The notes below the pieces were generated by a model. It did no database searches and was not told where the DNA came from. It saw only the letters and a list, made by a program, of their open reading frames with translations. DNA of 64,000 bases from Alnus glutinosa (taxonomy: Eukaryota > Streptophyta > Magnoliopsida > Fagales > Betulaceae), in the NCBI RefSeq assembly GCF_958979055.1, contig NC_084886.1, positions 35,255,654 through 35,319,653 on the forward strand. Direction: 5' to 3'. The translations under genes and the position numbers were made by a program. Below, in pieces: positions 10,078 through 22,204 of this stretch. Every line of letters starts with the position of its first letter. The stretch's first letter is position 1.

Positions 10078-10587
10078 TGTTGGGGAATTATTATTCCCCA
10101 CTCGGGTAGTGCACGTGTCGGACTATACTCAGTCGGGAGTGATTACTCGGGCAATACATTTGGTCGGGAAGGTAGGCTTGGTCGGGAATGGAAAAGGTCT
10201 CGGTATTATATGGTTGGTCGGGAATCACCAGGATCCTTAGCATTTATTAGGATCTTAGTACTTGTCAAATCAGGTCAGAAATCAGCATGTAGCACCATGC
10301 CTAGCATCTTCACACCTTACTGGTCACTGTTCACACTGTACAATAACAAGACTTTTTGCTATTCATCAACAGTGAAGTGGAGTATATATATATACCTATC
10401 ATCTAAGAGGTATGGATAAGATCTAACATTAAGCTTCATACTCTCTCCCTCTCACACTCCAACTGATTTGGGCATCGGAGGAGGCACCGCCGGCCAACCC
10501 CCGGCGGGTCTTTGTTTTGTTGCAGGTTTCAGGCAAAGGGGCGAATCTGAGGTTGCCACGTCACCGGGATGAAAATCATCATCAACA
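10078..10587 (+). repeat. Inner element 5' LTR
   Basis: Starts TGTTGGGG and ends CATCAACA. The first bases form a hairpin (tggggaat-tatt-attcccca). TATA-like gagtatatatatatacc near 10380; GC-rich hairpin ccgccgg...ccggcgg (10487-10507) about 80 nt before the end. The motif ctcgg/tcggg recurs in the first 150 bp. Confidence 0.93.
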
Positions 10588-10607
10588 GTTTGGCGCCGTC
10601 TGTGGGA
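10588..10607 (+). other. Inner element primer-binding site
   Basis: gtttggcgccgtctgtggga directly follows the LTR; same site as in the outer element. Confidence 0.8.
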
Positions 10608-13600
10608 ACGATTCAATCGTTCCTTAGAAAAAGAAAATTACGAAATGGTGACAGGTGGTCAGTGACACCCTTCGTCAAGAGGGAGAGTGGAGCAGGTCCC
10701 GGCTCACACATAGCAGATCTTCTGTTGAGGGTAAAACAGGTACCTCGTGTACATTATATGGTCATGATACTGGAAGAAACCACTCATCTGCATGGCGAAA
10801 AATTCAGTCCCGTGAGCCGTAGAGGGAAATGCCGGAACGGCTCCCGGGCAATTCCAAGTTCACCGAGTAGAGTTTAAATTCAGCCTCAACATCTTCGGCA
10901 GTCTGACGTCGAGCACTTCTCCGAAGCAATTACAGTTCTAAATCCAGCACCCTCATCACTTTTTGTTCGCACAAATCAATGTCCCCAGATTTTTGAGCAC
11001 CATGCTGGGTCATCACCGTCCCCACTTCAGGAGCATGGCCTTCTCAACACTAGCCCAGAGCAAAATACGTCCGACCGTTTCAACGTGAAGCAACCTGTCG
11101 GATTAGCCTTTGAATCGGGGCCCGCCAAAATCAGTTATGTCGCTAATGAGACGGCCATAATCAGGATCTTCTTGGTTCAAGGAGCTCGGTCTCGGTCTCG
11201 ATCATTACCAAAATAGATGTCGGCACCTAGCTTTGGGGTTTCAGCCGAGCAAGGATAACGGCGTGAAGCGTGTACCAGGGCCTCTCTGTCCATTTAGACT
11301 CGGATAATGAATCACGTGGCTTCCTGAGCCATTTGCACGACACATGCAGATGGGCACGTGTTTATGCATGCAGGCTGCAGCACTGCAGACCAAAGGCTAG
11401 GCTCAAAGGTTTTCAAATCCATTTTTTGGCATCCTAGAGCCTCTCCTTCACCCGGGTTGCAAAAACCCGCGTTCGTCTTCGAATCGCACCACTATAGCTC
11501 GCTTGCCCATTCAAGGAACACCGATTCTCTTCTTCGGCTACCGGGGCGGCTTTGGTGGTCCATTTCAGCCTATAACTTTATCGGTTCATAAAAGCAAGCA
11601 ACCCACCTTAGCCGCATGAGTACACCGCAGATGTACTTCGTGAGGTATGGCCTTCCCAGTCAGCCTCGCCTTGAGGATTGCCTGGAGCTCGAATGTTCAC
11701 CTCGTCGCCTGGAGTCTCCAGGCAGAAGGATGCAGGGCTGTCACCCTCGGTGCCCAACTCTTATGAGGGGGGTGCCACCTCCTTGGAGGATGTCGCCACC
11801 AATCCAGTACAGCCATTTTCTTTGGATGCTTGCAGACTAAACTTCCGGACAAGAAGTGGAGGCAACATGGGCTGGTGGGTTTCACAACATGTTGTGTGCT
11901 TCTCGGATTTTCAGGTCTTCGAAGGCCGACACCAACTCGTCTCGATACAAGCGTCCCAAGCCCTTCTGATTCACATTAAATGAGTAATGATGCAACCCTA
12001 TGCTCTTGGCGATGGGTAGTGGCACCATGAACGGATTTGGACCCTGAGGTGCAAAGCAAAGAACTACAGTTAATTTAAAAAGCCCGCAATGTTACCCATT
12101 CACGAGGCACCCAATTCATGAAGCACTACTTTCCTTTTTCCGTCCGGTTGCTATCCTCTTCACCGTTCAGTGACCCACCGCAATGAAGATGCAGAGGAGT
12201 GGGTTCTCGGTGCAAACCGCGAGTTTGCTGGTGGATCCGCGTTGACGAAGTCTTCCCAATACTCGGCTATCAACATCTCCATCTCGGTCCTTTGGCAACA
12301 AAGAAGAAGGGAGAGCTTACATTCGGAGCAGCGCAGTCTTGAGCTCACTCCAAGCTCAGATTTCGAGCTTGCATTCCAAGCTCACACACCGAGTTTGTAT
12401 TCCAAACTTGACTTCAAAGGTCAGTAAGCCAAGCAAAAGGCCCCGCAAAGAACTAACGAGATCATACGGGAAGTGCACCGACAGCGCCTCTTAAATAAAC
12501 ATTTGCAGAAAGCTTACCAGCAAGCAAAAAACAGCCATCAGATCTGAGCTCGGTTGTCAATTCCCTTACCGATCATGGGTATCAAAGCACTTCTAGTACT
12601 AGTTAAAAGAGAAAGAGGTTCAATCGGCGGCAATGGTAGCTTCATTGCAGTTTTTGGACATGGGCTCAGCTTGACCTCCATGGCTTCACCTTAGTTCAGA
12701 TCGTGGCAGCCCTGGTGTGAATCAAGAACCAGTGTACGTCTCCGGGACCACTTTACACTTAGCAGTGTAGTCCCAGAGACTAAGTGGTGCACAATACTAT
12801 GCTTGCAAAGACATTTGCTGATAGGACAGGGAATTCGTTTCGAACTTGTGTAAACACGCGGGTCATGCATATTACATGCAAGCAGCTCAAGATCCGTGTG
12901 GTCACTGAGCGAACAAGTCTGTCGGTGGAGGTTTCCAAAACCTTAAAGACCTCAGCAGGGCAGATTTGAGCAGTAGGTTTTATATTTGCACCGAGAGCTT
13001 GCACCTCCAGCATGATGAGTTACTGAACGTAAAGGAGGACCCTCACTCGGTGGGGGTCAAAAGAATATATGATGCGCAAATAGAAACTACTAGCAGTCAA
13101 GGCAGATTGGAGGTTCATCCGCCACTCGGTCTCCTGCGAATCCTGAGACTCCTCTAGAACCGTACAAGTGAGCCTTACCGGGGTGCCATGGATGGGTTTG
13201 GGCCTGGGAACAATGGTCGGTAAGCAGCCAAGATGGTATGTAAATCGAGTTCAAAGACTCTGAAGAATCAAAAGCTTGGGTGGTGTGGTATGATGGTGTC
13301 GGGGCCGAGTCACGAAAAAAGAGAATGATGATGGAGGTCTTAGGCGTTCCACGTCTCATGCTCGCTTTTGAGTCGCCGCATGCTGTGAGGTTAGCCGTTT
13401 ACAAAGAAAGGAGTTGCAAGGTATATAGAGTTCACAATCAGCTCAGTGGTTCGGGTCCAGGAGGTATACGAGCTTGGCTTTGTTGTATCTCGGACCGAGC
13501 CAGGTGTGAAGTCGTTGTTGCTACACTTCCTTTGGGGGTTCTTTGGTTGGGTCTTACACGCTTAGCTGAGATGTGGGTGTCGGTTCATGTCAACAATATT

Positions 13601-14237
13601 CGAGCCTCCGGTACTACGAAACGGTCTGCAAGGGAAGTATTGCACACAAATGTTTGGGCTGAGAGCTTCTTTGCCTTGGTCACCTACAATGTTGGGAATA
13701 AATCCCACTGTGACGGTGCCTTGGATTGACGTGCCAGATCGTGTCGTGGAGGAATGCAGGGTTACAGGGTCAGAAGTTCAAGTCTCGGGTCTAGTTGCCA
13801 GCCAAGCCGGTGTCGGGGCGTAGCTGTGGGTTTCGACCAAGTCGAAATTTTGGCACAGTGTTCAAATGGGTTCCTGCAGAAGACTCTGCATGGAGCTCCC
13901 GCAGAAGCTCGGTTGCAGAATGAATTTAACTCTGCATGACGCTCCTGTAGCAGTGGTGCACGACCCATTAGGGAGGGTGATTATGAGTCCTAGTAATAAG
14001 TCTTTCGGGAACCCCGGGTGTGGTGAGCAGCTTTTAGAATTGTTGGATCCTCCAACGTCGGCGAAGGGACTCTCCACTCCCGATCATCCCATACAGAAAT
14101 GTTGGCCGGTCTTCAGGTCAGCAGTTACCGAGATTTGATCAGTCTTCCTTGGCTACATGGATCAAAGGCCTGAGATGGTCTTGATCGGGTTTACGCAGCT
14201 ATTGGTTCCAGACTTGATCGGGAACTCACTCTGAATA
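10608..14237. other. Internal region of inner element; no gene recognised
   Basis: About 3.6 kb of moderately GC-rich DNA with only short overlapping frames on both strands (for example 13280-13729, 149 codons), none showing a known domain or consistent codon pattern. It could be decayed coding sequence or captured fragments; I see no support for either. Confidence 0.6.
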
Positions 14238-14540
14238 GCATCCCGAGCAAAGCACTCCGAGCAAGCATCCCAAGCAAAGCATTCCGAGCAAGCATCCCGA
14301 GCAAAGCACTCCGAGCAAGCATCCCGAGCAAAGCATTCCGAGCAAGCATCCCGAGCAAAGCACTCCGAGCAAGCATCCCGAGCAAAGCATTCCGAGCAAG
14401 CATCCCGAGCAAAGCACTCCGAGCAAGCATCCCGAGCAAAGCATCCCGAGCAAAGCACTCCGAGCAAGCATCCCGAGCAAAGCATCCCGAGCAAAGCACT
14501 CCGAGCAAGTATCCCGAGCAAAGCATTCCGAGCGAGCAAC
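14238..14540. repeat. 27-bp tandem array (CCGAGCAAG core)
   Basis: About 11 units of gcatcccgagcaa-agcactccgagcaa, with cact and catt alternating to give a 54-bp higher-order period. Because 27 is a multiple of 3, all minus frames stay open (84-129 codons, Cys/Ala/Arg-rich or Leu/Gly-rich); these are translation artefacts. Confidence 0.9.
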
Positions 14541-14698
14541 CTAGCAAGCAACGAGATAAGTCTATTCTTGCATTTTATTTCATGAATAGCCTATTCACAA
14601 CATATGATAATTTATGGAAGATGATTTTTCGCAATGCTTGAATTCTTTAAGATGACAGTGCATTACCATTTGCCCTTGCATTCTAAGTTACAATAAAA

Positions 14699-16372
14699 AA
14701 TTTCTTATCCTCCTTCAGGCAAAGGGGGGTAAGTTAAAGCATTTTCGGTTACCCTCACTCGGATAAGGGGGTAACCCGGCATAAAACTTTTTCGGTTACC
14801 CTCACTCGGATAGGGGGGTAACTTGGCAAAAAATTTCTTATCCTCCTTCGGGCAAAGGGGGGTAAGTTAAAGCATTTTCGGTTACCCTCACTCGGATAGG
14901 GGGTAACTCGGCAAAAAAAAAAAAATTTATCCTCCTTTGGTTAAGGGGGGTAAGTTAAAGCATTTTCAGTTACCCTCACTCGGATAGGGGGGTAACCCGG
15001 CATAAAGCATTTTCGGTTACCCTCACTCGAATATGGGGGTAACCCGGCATAAAACTTTTTCGGTTACCCTCACTCGGATAGGGGGGTAACTTGGCAAAAA
15101 ATTTCTTATCCTCCTTCGGGCAAAGGGGGGTAAGTTAAAGCATTTTCGGTTACCCTCACTCGGATAGAGGGTAACCCGGCATAAAACTTTTTCGGTTACC
15201 CTCACTTGGATAGGGGGTAACTCGGCAAAAAAAAAAAAAAAAAAATTCTTATCCTCCTTCGGTTAAGGGGGGTAAGTTAAAGCATTTTCAGTTACCCTCA
15301 CTCGGATAAGGGGGTAACCCGGCATAAAGCATTTTCGGTTACCCTCACTCGGACAGGGGGGTAACCCGGCATAAAACTTTTTCGGTTACCCTCACTCAGA
15401 TAGGGGGGTAACTTGGCAAAAAATTTCTTATCCTCCTTCGGGCAAAGGGGGGTAAGTTAAAACATTTTCGGTTACCCTCACTCGGATAGGGGGGTAACCC
15501 GGCATAAAACTTTTTCGGTTACCCTTACTCGGATAGGGGGGTAACTTGGCAAAAAATTTATTATCCTCCTTCGGGCAAAGGGGGGTAAGTTAAAGCATTT
15601 TCGGTTACCCTCACTCGGATAGGGGGGTAACTTGGCAAAAAATTTCTTATCCTCCTTCGGGCAAAGGGGGGGTAAGTTAAAGCATTTTTGGTTACCCTCA
15701 CTCGGATAGGGGGGTAACCCGGCATAAAACTTTTTCGGTTACCCTCACTCGGATAGGGGGTAACTCAGCAAAAAAAAAAAATTTCTTATCCTCCTTCGGT
15801 TAAGGGGGGTAAGTTAAAGCATTTTCAGTTACCCTCACTCGGATAGGGGGGTAACCCGGCATAAAGCATTTTCGGTTACCCTCACTCGGACAGGGGGGTA
15901 ACCCGGCATAAAACTTTTTCGGTTACCCTCACTCGGATAGGGGGGTAACTTGGCAAAAAATTTCTTATCCTCCTTCGGGCAAAGGGGGGTAAGTTAAAAC
16001 ATTTTCGGTTACCCTCACTCGGATAGGGGGTAACCCGGCATAAAACTTTTTCGGTTACCCTTACTCGGATAGGGGGGTAACTTGGCAAAAAATTTCTTAT
16101 CCTCCTTCGGGCAAAGGGGGGTAAGTTAAAGCATTTTCGGTTACCCTCACTCGGATAGGGGGTAACTCGGCAAAATTTTTTTTTTTTTTTTTTTATCCTC
16201 CTTCGGTTAAGGGGGGTAAGTTAAAGCATTTTCAGTTACCCTCACTCGGATAGGGGGGTAACCCGGCATAAAGCATTTTCGGTTACCCTCACTCAAATAT
16301 GGGGGTAACCCGGCATAAAACTTTTTCGGTTATCCTCCTTTGGTTAAGGGGGGTAACTCGGTTTAGCACGAA
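14699..16372 (+). repeat. 1.7-kb array of PPT-like ggggggtaa units
   Basis: About 30 repeats of a 43-46-bp unit of the form ttcggttaccctcactcgga-taggggggtaac plus a variable tail (ttggcaaaaaa or ccggcataaaac), grouped into about 86-bp dimers that alternate with tatcctccttcgggcaaagg. Short A or T runs expand in some units. Each unit contains a purine string resembling the element's own polypurine tract. Confidence 0.92.
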
Positions 16373-18349
16373 GATCGCAGAGAAAGACTTGTGATGCTTG
16401 TTATAGTCTTCCTTGTTCTCAGCAATCTCTAGGAAGTGTTAAGCCATCTTTGAAGCAAAATTCAGTTGTCTGAAACAAGAAATTTAGGTTTATTGTTGCA
16501 CCCTTGATAAATAACTTAGACAATTTTCTACAAATTGCCACAGTTATTTAGGGGGGTATATTAGCTAAAGACTTGCTTATCTCATGCTAACTTGCTAGCT
16601 TTCCCTTTGGAAAAAGCACATGTATATATATATACATATACACGCATTATTGGAAATTTGCAGATTCTACGAAAATTTATGCGCCGATATTTCAGCTCCT
16701 TTGGTGCCGAAGCAAATTTGCTCAAGAAGTGAAGCTCCATTCAAGCACACCACCTTCTGTGGCTAGGAGGTGGCATAAAAGCGTCTATCCCGCGGATCGG
16801 GATACTCGTAAAATTCCTCCTTGGATAAGGGGGTCCTCCTCCAGATAAGGAGGTGGCACTAGAGTTGCAGAGGGGACTAATTGCCCCTGCAAAGTGTTGC
16901 ACAAGCTACCAGTTATGGGACTACTTACAGACATTTCGGCAATTTCTGCTCGGATAATCATTATGCTCACAATAGGTTGTTCTCTCTATCGGGTGGAAGC
17001 TAAGCAGTCATCTAGCTTTGTGATATCCTAGGGAACCTCACAGGAACCCAGATCAATCACCCTCCCGTGGACCAGGGCGATTCTCGTTCGGTGACGACTC
17101 CAGAAGACTGTTGGTTATATACACACTCTCTCAGAGGCAAATTACTTAAAATTTCATTTGCTAACAGGTTCTATTTGCAGGAAACCTTCTTCGCAAGGCA
17201 TAAAAAATCAATGAGGAGCATAACCTCGGTAAAATATCAATGATGAGCTTAACCTCGGTAAAAAAAAAAAAGCACAATAAGGAGCCCAACCTCTGTGACA
17301 GACCATCATGGGAAGGTGTCCCCTACGGTAAAATTTGAAGACCAGGCACCATTGACATTCAGGCTTTAGTTGTGAAAGCGGCAAAAGGGAGTCTCCCTTA
17401 GATGAAGAGGCAGAAAAACTTCTCCTCGAGTGAGGAGATCTTTGTCGGATAAGAAAAGTGACATGGCCTCCGAGAGACACTTCATGAGGTGATTAACGGA
17501 ATTGTTCATCCTTGAAAATCTATCACCTCGCTTTGGTACTGCAAATTTTTCTCTCTCGGATAGAAAGGTAACCTCGGGAACTATCCCCTTTTGAGTAAAA
17601 AAGGGGGGTGGTTGTGGATCTGGACAGTTATTCCCTTATAGATAAAGAAATAATTTAAACACCTTCCCTCCTCGGATATGGGGGGTAGAGAGGAGATCCG
17701 CATGACATTTCGAAAGCACGACAACACTTAGGATTTCTAGTGGCACAGATGATAGGCCGCCCTTGGCCTAAACCGGTGCAGACAGAATCAGCTTGGCTTG
17801 ATTGTCTCCTTCGGACAAGGGACGGCTCGGATAGGCTAGTCAGCCTCTCCCTCGAATCTCAACTCCCCGAAACTTTTGTTGAAGACGCATCACGATTCTC
17901 GGCAAATGAAGCAAATGTTTATTTAAACAACAATTTCCATGGCAGGAAGTCTAAAAGACGCAAACATTCTCGGAATCAGCAACTTTGGTGTCGGTCGAAA
18001 GTCCACAAGACAAGAGACGTGGTGGAAGACGCACCTTTCTTGATGATAGAAAAACTCTGCGTACTCCCTTAATCATATCAGGATCGAGAGTTGGAGATCA
18101 CATGTACGTCGGATCCCCAGCGCACTAGAAGATCGCATTAGCACACGCCATTAAGGCGGCTCCTTGAGCCTGACATTCCTTCTCGATGCCGGCACCGCAC
18201 AAGACCTTGCTGCACCCAAAGCTCAACAAAAGTCACTTCATCAGAAGAGGGACAAGAAGTACGAAAATTTGAGATTCTAGAATTTCAGGGCATCGATTTC
18301 CATGATCCCCATGCTTAATTCTCTTTATCTCGAGTAAGAGATAAGCGAA
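16373..18349. other. Internal region of inner element with scattered decayed array units
   Basis: No gene recognised. Isolated diverged copies of the 14.7-16.4-kb unit occur (ccttggataagggggtcctc near 16820, ctcggatagaaaggtaacc near 17558, cctcggatatggggggtag near 17671), suggesting an older, broader array. The 17740-18072 frame (110 codons) has no recognisable domain. Confidence 0.6.
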
Positions 18350-18362
18350 TTAGGGGGGTAAC
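18350..18362 (+). other. Inner element polypurine tract
   Basis: ttaggggggtaac immediately before the 3' LTR TGTTGGGG; identical in core to the units of the 14699-16372 array. Confidence 0.8.
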
Positions 18363-18872
18363 TGTTGGGGAATTATTATTCCCCACTCGGGTAGTGCACG
18401 TGTCGGACTATACTCAGTCGGGAGTGATTACTCGGGCAGTACATTTGGTCGGGAAGGTAGGCTTGGTCGGGAATGGAAAAGGTCTCGGTATTATATGGTT
18501 GGTCGGGAATCACCAGGATCCTTAGCATTTATTAGGATCTTAGTACTTGTCAAATCAGGTCAGAAATCAGCATGTAGCACCATGCCTAGCATCTTCACAC
18601 CTTACTGGTCACTGTTCACACTGTACAATAACAAGACTTTTTGCTATTCATCAACAGTGAAGTGGAGTATATATATATACCTATCATCTAAGAGGTATGG
18701 ATAAGATCTAACATTAAGCTTCATACTCTCTCCCTCTCACACTCCAACTGATTTGGGCGTCGGAGGAGGCACCGCCGGCCAACCCCCGGCGGGTCTTTGT
18801 TTTGTTGCAGGTTTCAGGCAAAGGGGCGAATCTGAGGTTGCCACGTCACCGGGATGAAAATCATCATCAACA
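18363..18872 (+). repeat. Inner element 3' LTR
   Basis: 510 bp, 2 differences by eye from 10078-10587, followed by caagc. Confidence 0.93.
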
Positions 18873-18877
18873 CAAGC

Positions 18878-18968
18878 ACAGACCTAAACTCCAGAGGACT
18901 AAAGGCCGGTGCTGCGAACCTGGATCCTAGAGCCGAACGATTTCGAGACATGTAGAGAACACTCTCTG

Positions 18969-19024
<56 letters not shown>

Positions 19025-19689
19025 GAAGCAAGGGTAGAGAAGAGAAATTTTCTGAAGCTCCAAATTTCTAAGCTGAGTACTTATTAAATGCCGACCAATT
19101 CAGAATAACGGCTGGGCTTCCCACCATGAGGGGCCCTTCCTGTCGGATTTCCGGGGTCTTTCAACCACCATGACAAATTCCGAGCCAAAGATCACGAGGA
19201 GAAACTCTGAGCGGAGAAGAGATTCCAAGCCGAGGGTCCCATCCGAGCCGAGGATCCAATTTTCCCGAAGAGACCTATCCTTCCAAGATCAACTTCTGGA
19301 GCAGGCTGCGACACACCTCACTGACTATAAGATAAGTTGCTAATCCAAAATGTAGAACACGCTTTGTCCGTAACGAACCCATATAAAATGCCTACCTAGG
19401 CATTAGTCTCAAATGGAGGCATGGGTAGAAAAGCACACACTGTGCGTGTCTGCTTTCCTTTTCTTATTAAGGGTAGGGTCAACAACTAATAAATTAAAAC
19501 AAGCAAAACATTTTTATTCTATCTCCATATCTTTGGCAAAATATATTGACAGGCCGGCTTGAACATTAAATGAGGGATTTGCTTTCCAAAAGCAATATTC
19601 CCATCAATTGATAAATGTCGAATAGGAAGAGTTTGTTTTACTCATAAATTTCCTTATAATATTCTATGTTTGGCCCGAGACTTATTCTT
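18878..19689. other. Outer element interior with 54-nt poly(A) run
   Basis: Resumption of the outer element after the nested insertion. Contains an uninterrupted A run at about 18969-19022. No gene. Confidence 0.6.
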
Positions 19690-20860
19690 TGAACAGGTCA
19701 GAGTTGAGGATGAAAAATCCAAAGCCGTGAAAATCAGAGCCGAGGGTGAAAAATCCAAAGCCGAGAAAATCCGAGCCGAGGGTCTAATTTTCCCGAGGGT
19801 GAAATTCGAGTCAAGGATAAATCCGACCGAGGGTCCAATTTCACCGAGAGTGAAATCTGAGCCGACGATCCAATCTTACCGAGGATAAAATTTGACCGAG
19901 GGTCCAATTTTTCCGAAGATCCAATTTTACCGAGGATAAAATTCGACCGAGGCTCTAATCCGACCGAGGGTCCAATTTCACCGAAAGTGAAATCCGAGCC
20001 GAGGATCCAATTTTACTGAGGATAAAATTCAACCGAGGCTTCAATCCGACCGAGGCTCCAATTTTCCCAAGGGTAAAATCCGAGCCAATGATAAACTCCG
20101 AAGCAAGGATAAAATCCGAGCCAAGGGTAAATTCGACCGAGGCTCTAATCCGACCGAGGGTCCAATTTCACAGAAAGTGAAATTCGAGCCGAGGATCCAA
20201 TTTTACTGAGGATAAAATTCAACCGAGGCTCCAATTTTCCCAAGGGTAAAATCCGAGCCAATGATAAACTCCGAGGCAAGGATAAAATCCGAGCCAAGGG
20301 TAAATTCAACCGAGGCTCTAATCCGAGCCGAGGATCCAATTTTACCGAGGATAAAATTCAACCGAGGCTTCAATCCGACCGAGGCTCCAAATTTCCCGAG
20401 GGTGAAATCATAGCCAAGGATCCAATCCGACCCAAGGGTAAAATCCGAGCCAATAATAAACTCCGAAGCGAGGATAAAATCCGAGCCAATGATAAACTCC
20501 GAAGCGAGGATAAAATCCGAGCCAAGGGTAAATTCGACTGAAGCTCTAATCCAACCAAGGGTCCAATTTCACCGAAAGTGAAATCCGAGCTGAGGATCCA
20601 ATTTTACCGAGGATAAAATTCAACCGAGGCTTCAATCCGACCGAGGCTCCAATTTTCCCGAGGGTGAAATCCTAGCCAAGGGTAAAATCCGACCCAAGGG
20701 TAAAATCCGAGCCAATGATAAACTCCGAAGCGAGGATAAAATCCGAGCCAAGGGTAAATTCGACCGAGGCTCCAATTTTCCCGAGGATAAAAATCAAAGA
20801 CAAAGATAAATTCAGAGCTGTGGAAACATTCCAAGCCAAGGGAGCAATCCGATCGAGGCT
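19690..20860. repeat. CCGAGG-based array with higher-order repeats of about 190 bp
   Basis: Short blocks of about 18-22 bp such as aaatccgagccgagg and tccaattttaccgagg repeat with variation. Larger blocks (about 19969-20160, 20161-20345, 20565-20780) repeat as a unit. Open minus frames (for example 20604-20912) translate the repeat only. Confidence 0.88.
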
Positions 20861-21516
20861 CAATGCACAACTTCATCGAATATGGAGATAAGTTTACTCT
20901 TTGCATTTTCATTTATGCTAGCCTACTCATAAATTTTTAGACAGTCAAATATATCTCATGCATTGATCAGTGAAGTTTAAAATGAACTTCTCACCGCAAC
21001 ATATAAAAATGATTACACATCAAGTCTAAAAATTGGGGGGTACTCACAAACTTTTCCTCCGGTAGTACAAAACAAATATCCTAAACTTTCATACTTAGCT
21101 AACAATTAGCTAAGTATAAAAGTTGGGGGGTACCAACTCGGTAAAATAGAGAAAACTGAAACAGAAGACTATATCAAATCGCAAGATTGAATCTTAGTGC
21201 AATTTTGCATTAATAAATTGTTAATTGCTAGATTCTGCTGCATATATGCATACCTATGTGCCTTTTAGACACAAGCAAGGCTAATATTTCATACCAGAGG
21301 GCTCTATCTAGCGAGATCGGAAAATTCTGAAAAAATACTCATGCTTTGTCAAGCTTCTCCTACGCAGGTCTTCCTTGGCTACAAAAGTCAAGAGCTCGTC
21401 AAGAGGGCCCGTCGAGAGAATTTTGATGGCAACCAACTAAAGAATATTCTTTGGAAGACAGGTGGCTTCCAGAAGACCCTGTGTTGCATACTAAAAAGCA
21501 AAAAGCCATCACAACA
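20861..21516. other. Outer element interior between arrays; no gene
   Basis: AT-rich; two short ttggggggtac purine strings (about 21033 and 21125) resemble polypurine tracts. Confidence 0.5.
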
Positions 21517-21935
21517 AACTCTGAGACTTGGATCACGTTGAGGGGATTCAAGTCGCAGAAATGCCGAGACTTGAATCACGTTGAGGGGATTCAAGTCGAA
21601 AAAATTCCGAGATTTGAATCACGTTGAGGGGATTCGAGCCGGACAAATGCCGAGACTGAATCATGTTGAGGGGATTCAAGTCGAAAAAATTCCGAGATTT
21701 GAATCACGCTGAGGGGATTCAAACCGGACAAACTCTGAGACTTGGATCACGTTGAGGGGATTCAAGTCGCAGAAATGCCGAGACTCGAATCACGTTGAGG
21801 GGATTCAAGTCGAAAAAATTCCGAGATTTGAATCACGTTGTGGGGATTCAAACCGGACAAATGCCGAGACTTGAATCACGTTGAGGGGATTCAAGTTGGA
21901 AAAACTTATATGACTCGAATCATGTTGAGGGGATT
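21517..21935. repeat. About 42-bp tandem array with TTGAATC/GATTCAA hairpins
   Basis: About 10 units of ccgagacttgaatcacgttg-aggggattcaagtcg. Each contains a 7-bp inverted repeat (ttgaatc...gattcaa) around a 10-nt loop. Confidence 0.9.
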
Positions 21936-22204
21936 CAAGCACTACAACCTCATCCTGCCTCGAGATTACTTGGCACGATTTGAGCGCAAAAAAGCCTCGA
22001 CACCAGTCAGAGCATCCAAAGCCTCAGCCAAGGCTCTAAACATCATCAAACGCCAACAACCACATTTGCTTGGAAATCAGCCTATCAACTCAGGTATGCA
22101 AACTAATCATTATTCGATACATATATACATCTGTTCTAATAGATTTCAGGGATCCTGCTTCGGCAAAAGTCATCACAACAAACCAAACAGGGAGACAACC
22201 CTTA
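21936..22204. other. Short spacer between arrays
   Basis: No recognisable gene; separates the 42-bp array from the GTCTCCGAGAC array. Confidence 0.5.

Larger units (their letters stand above)
10078..18872 (+). mobile_element. Inner, younger non-coding LTR retrotransposon (LARD-like), 8.8 kb
   Basis: LTRs 10078-10587 and 18363-18872 are both 510 bp and differ at 2 positions by eye. Perfect target duplication caagc (10073-10077 and 18873-18877). Primer site 10588-10607 and purine tract aggggggtaac before the 3' LTR. The interior of about 7.8 kb has no Gag, protease, RT, RNase H or integrase motif that I can find; it holds two tandem arrays. It is nested in the outer element in the same orientation and is much younger by LTR divergence. 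Confidence 0.93.

Noticed and set aside
9937..10419. 160-codon plus-strand frame over the inner LTR start
   Set aside because: It crosses the target site and LTR boundary, and part of it recurs in the other LTR at 18495-18704; not a gene.
13280..13729. 149-codon frame in the inner element as Gag or a captured gene
   Set aside because: No recognisable motif and overlaps other equally open frames; left as unassigned.
14162..14551. Cys-rich 129-codon minus-strand frame that looks like a small secreted protein
   Set aside because: All three minus frames are open through a 27-bp repeat; nothing distinguishes one as coding.
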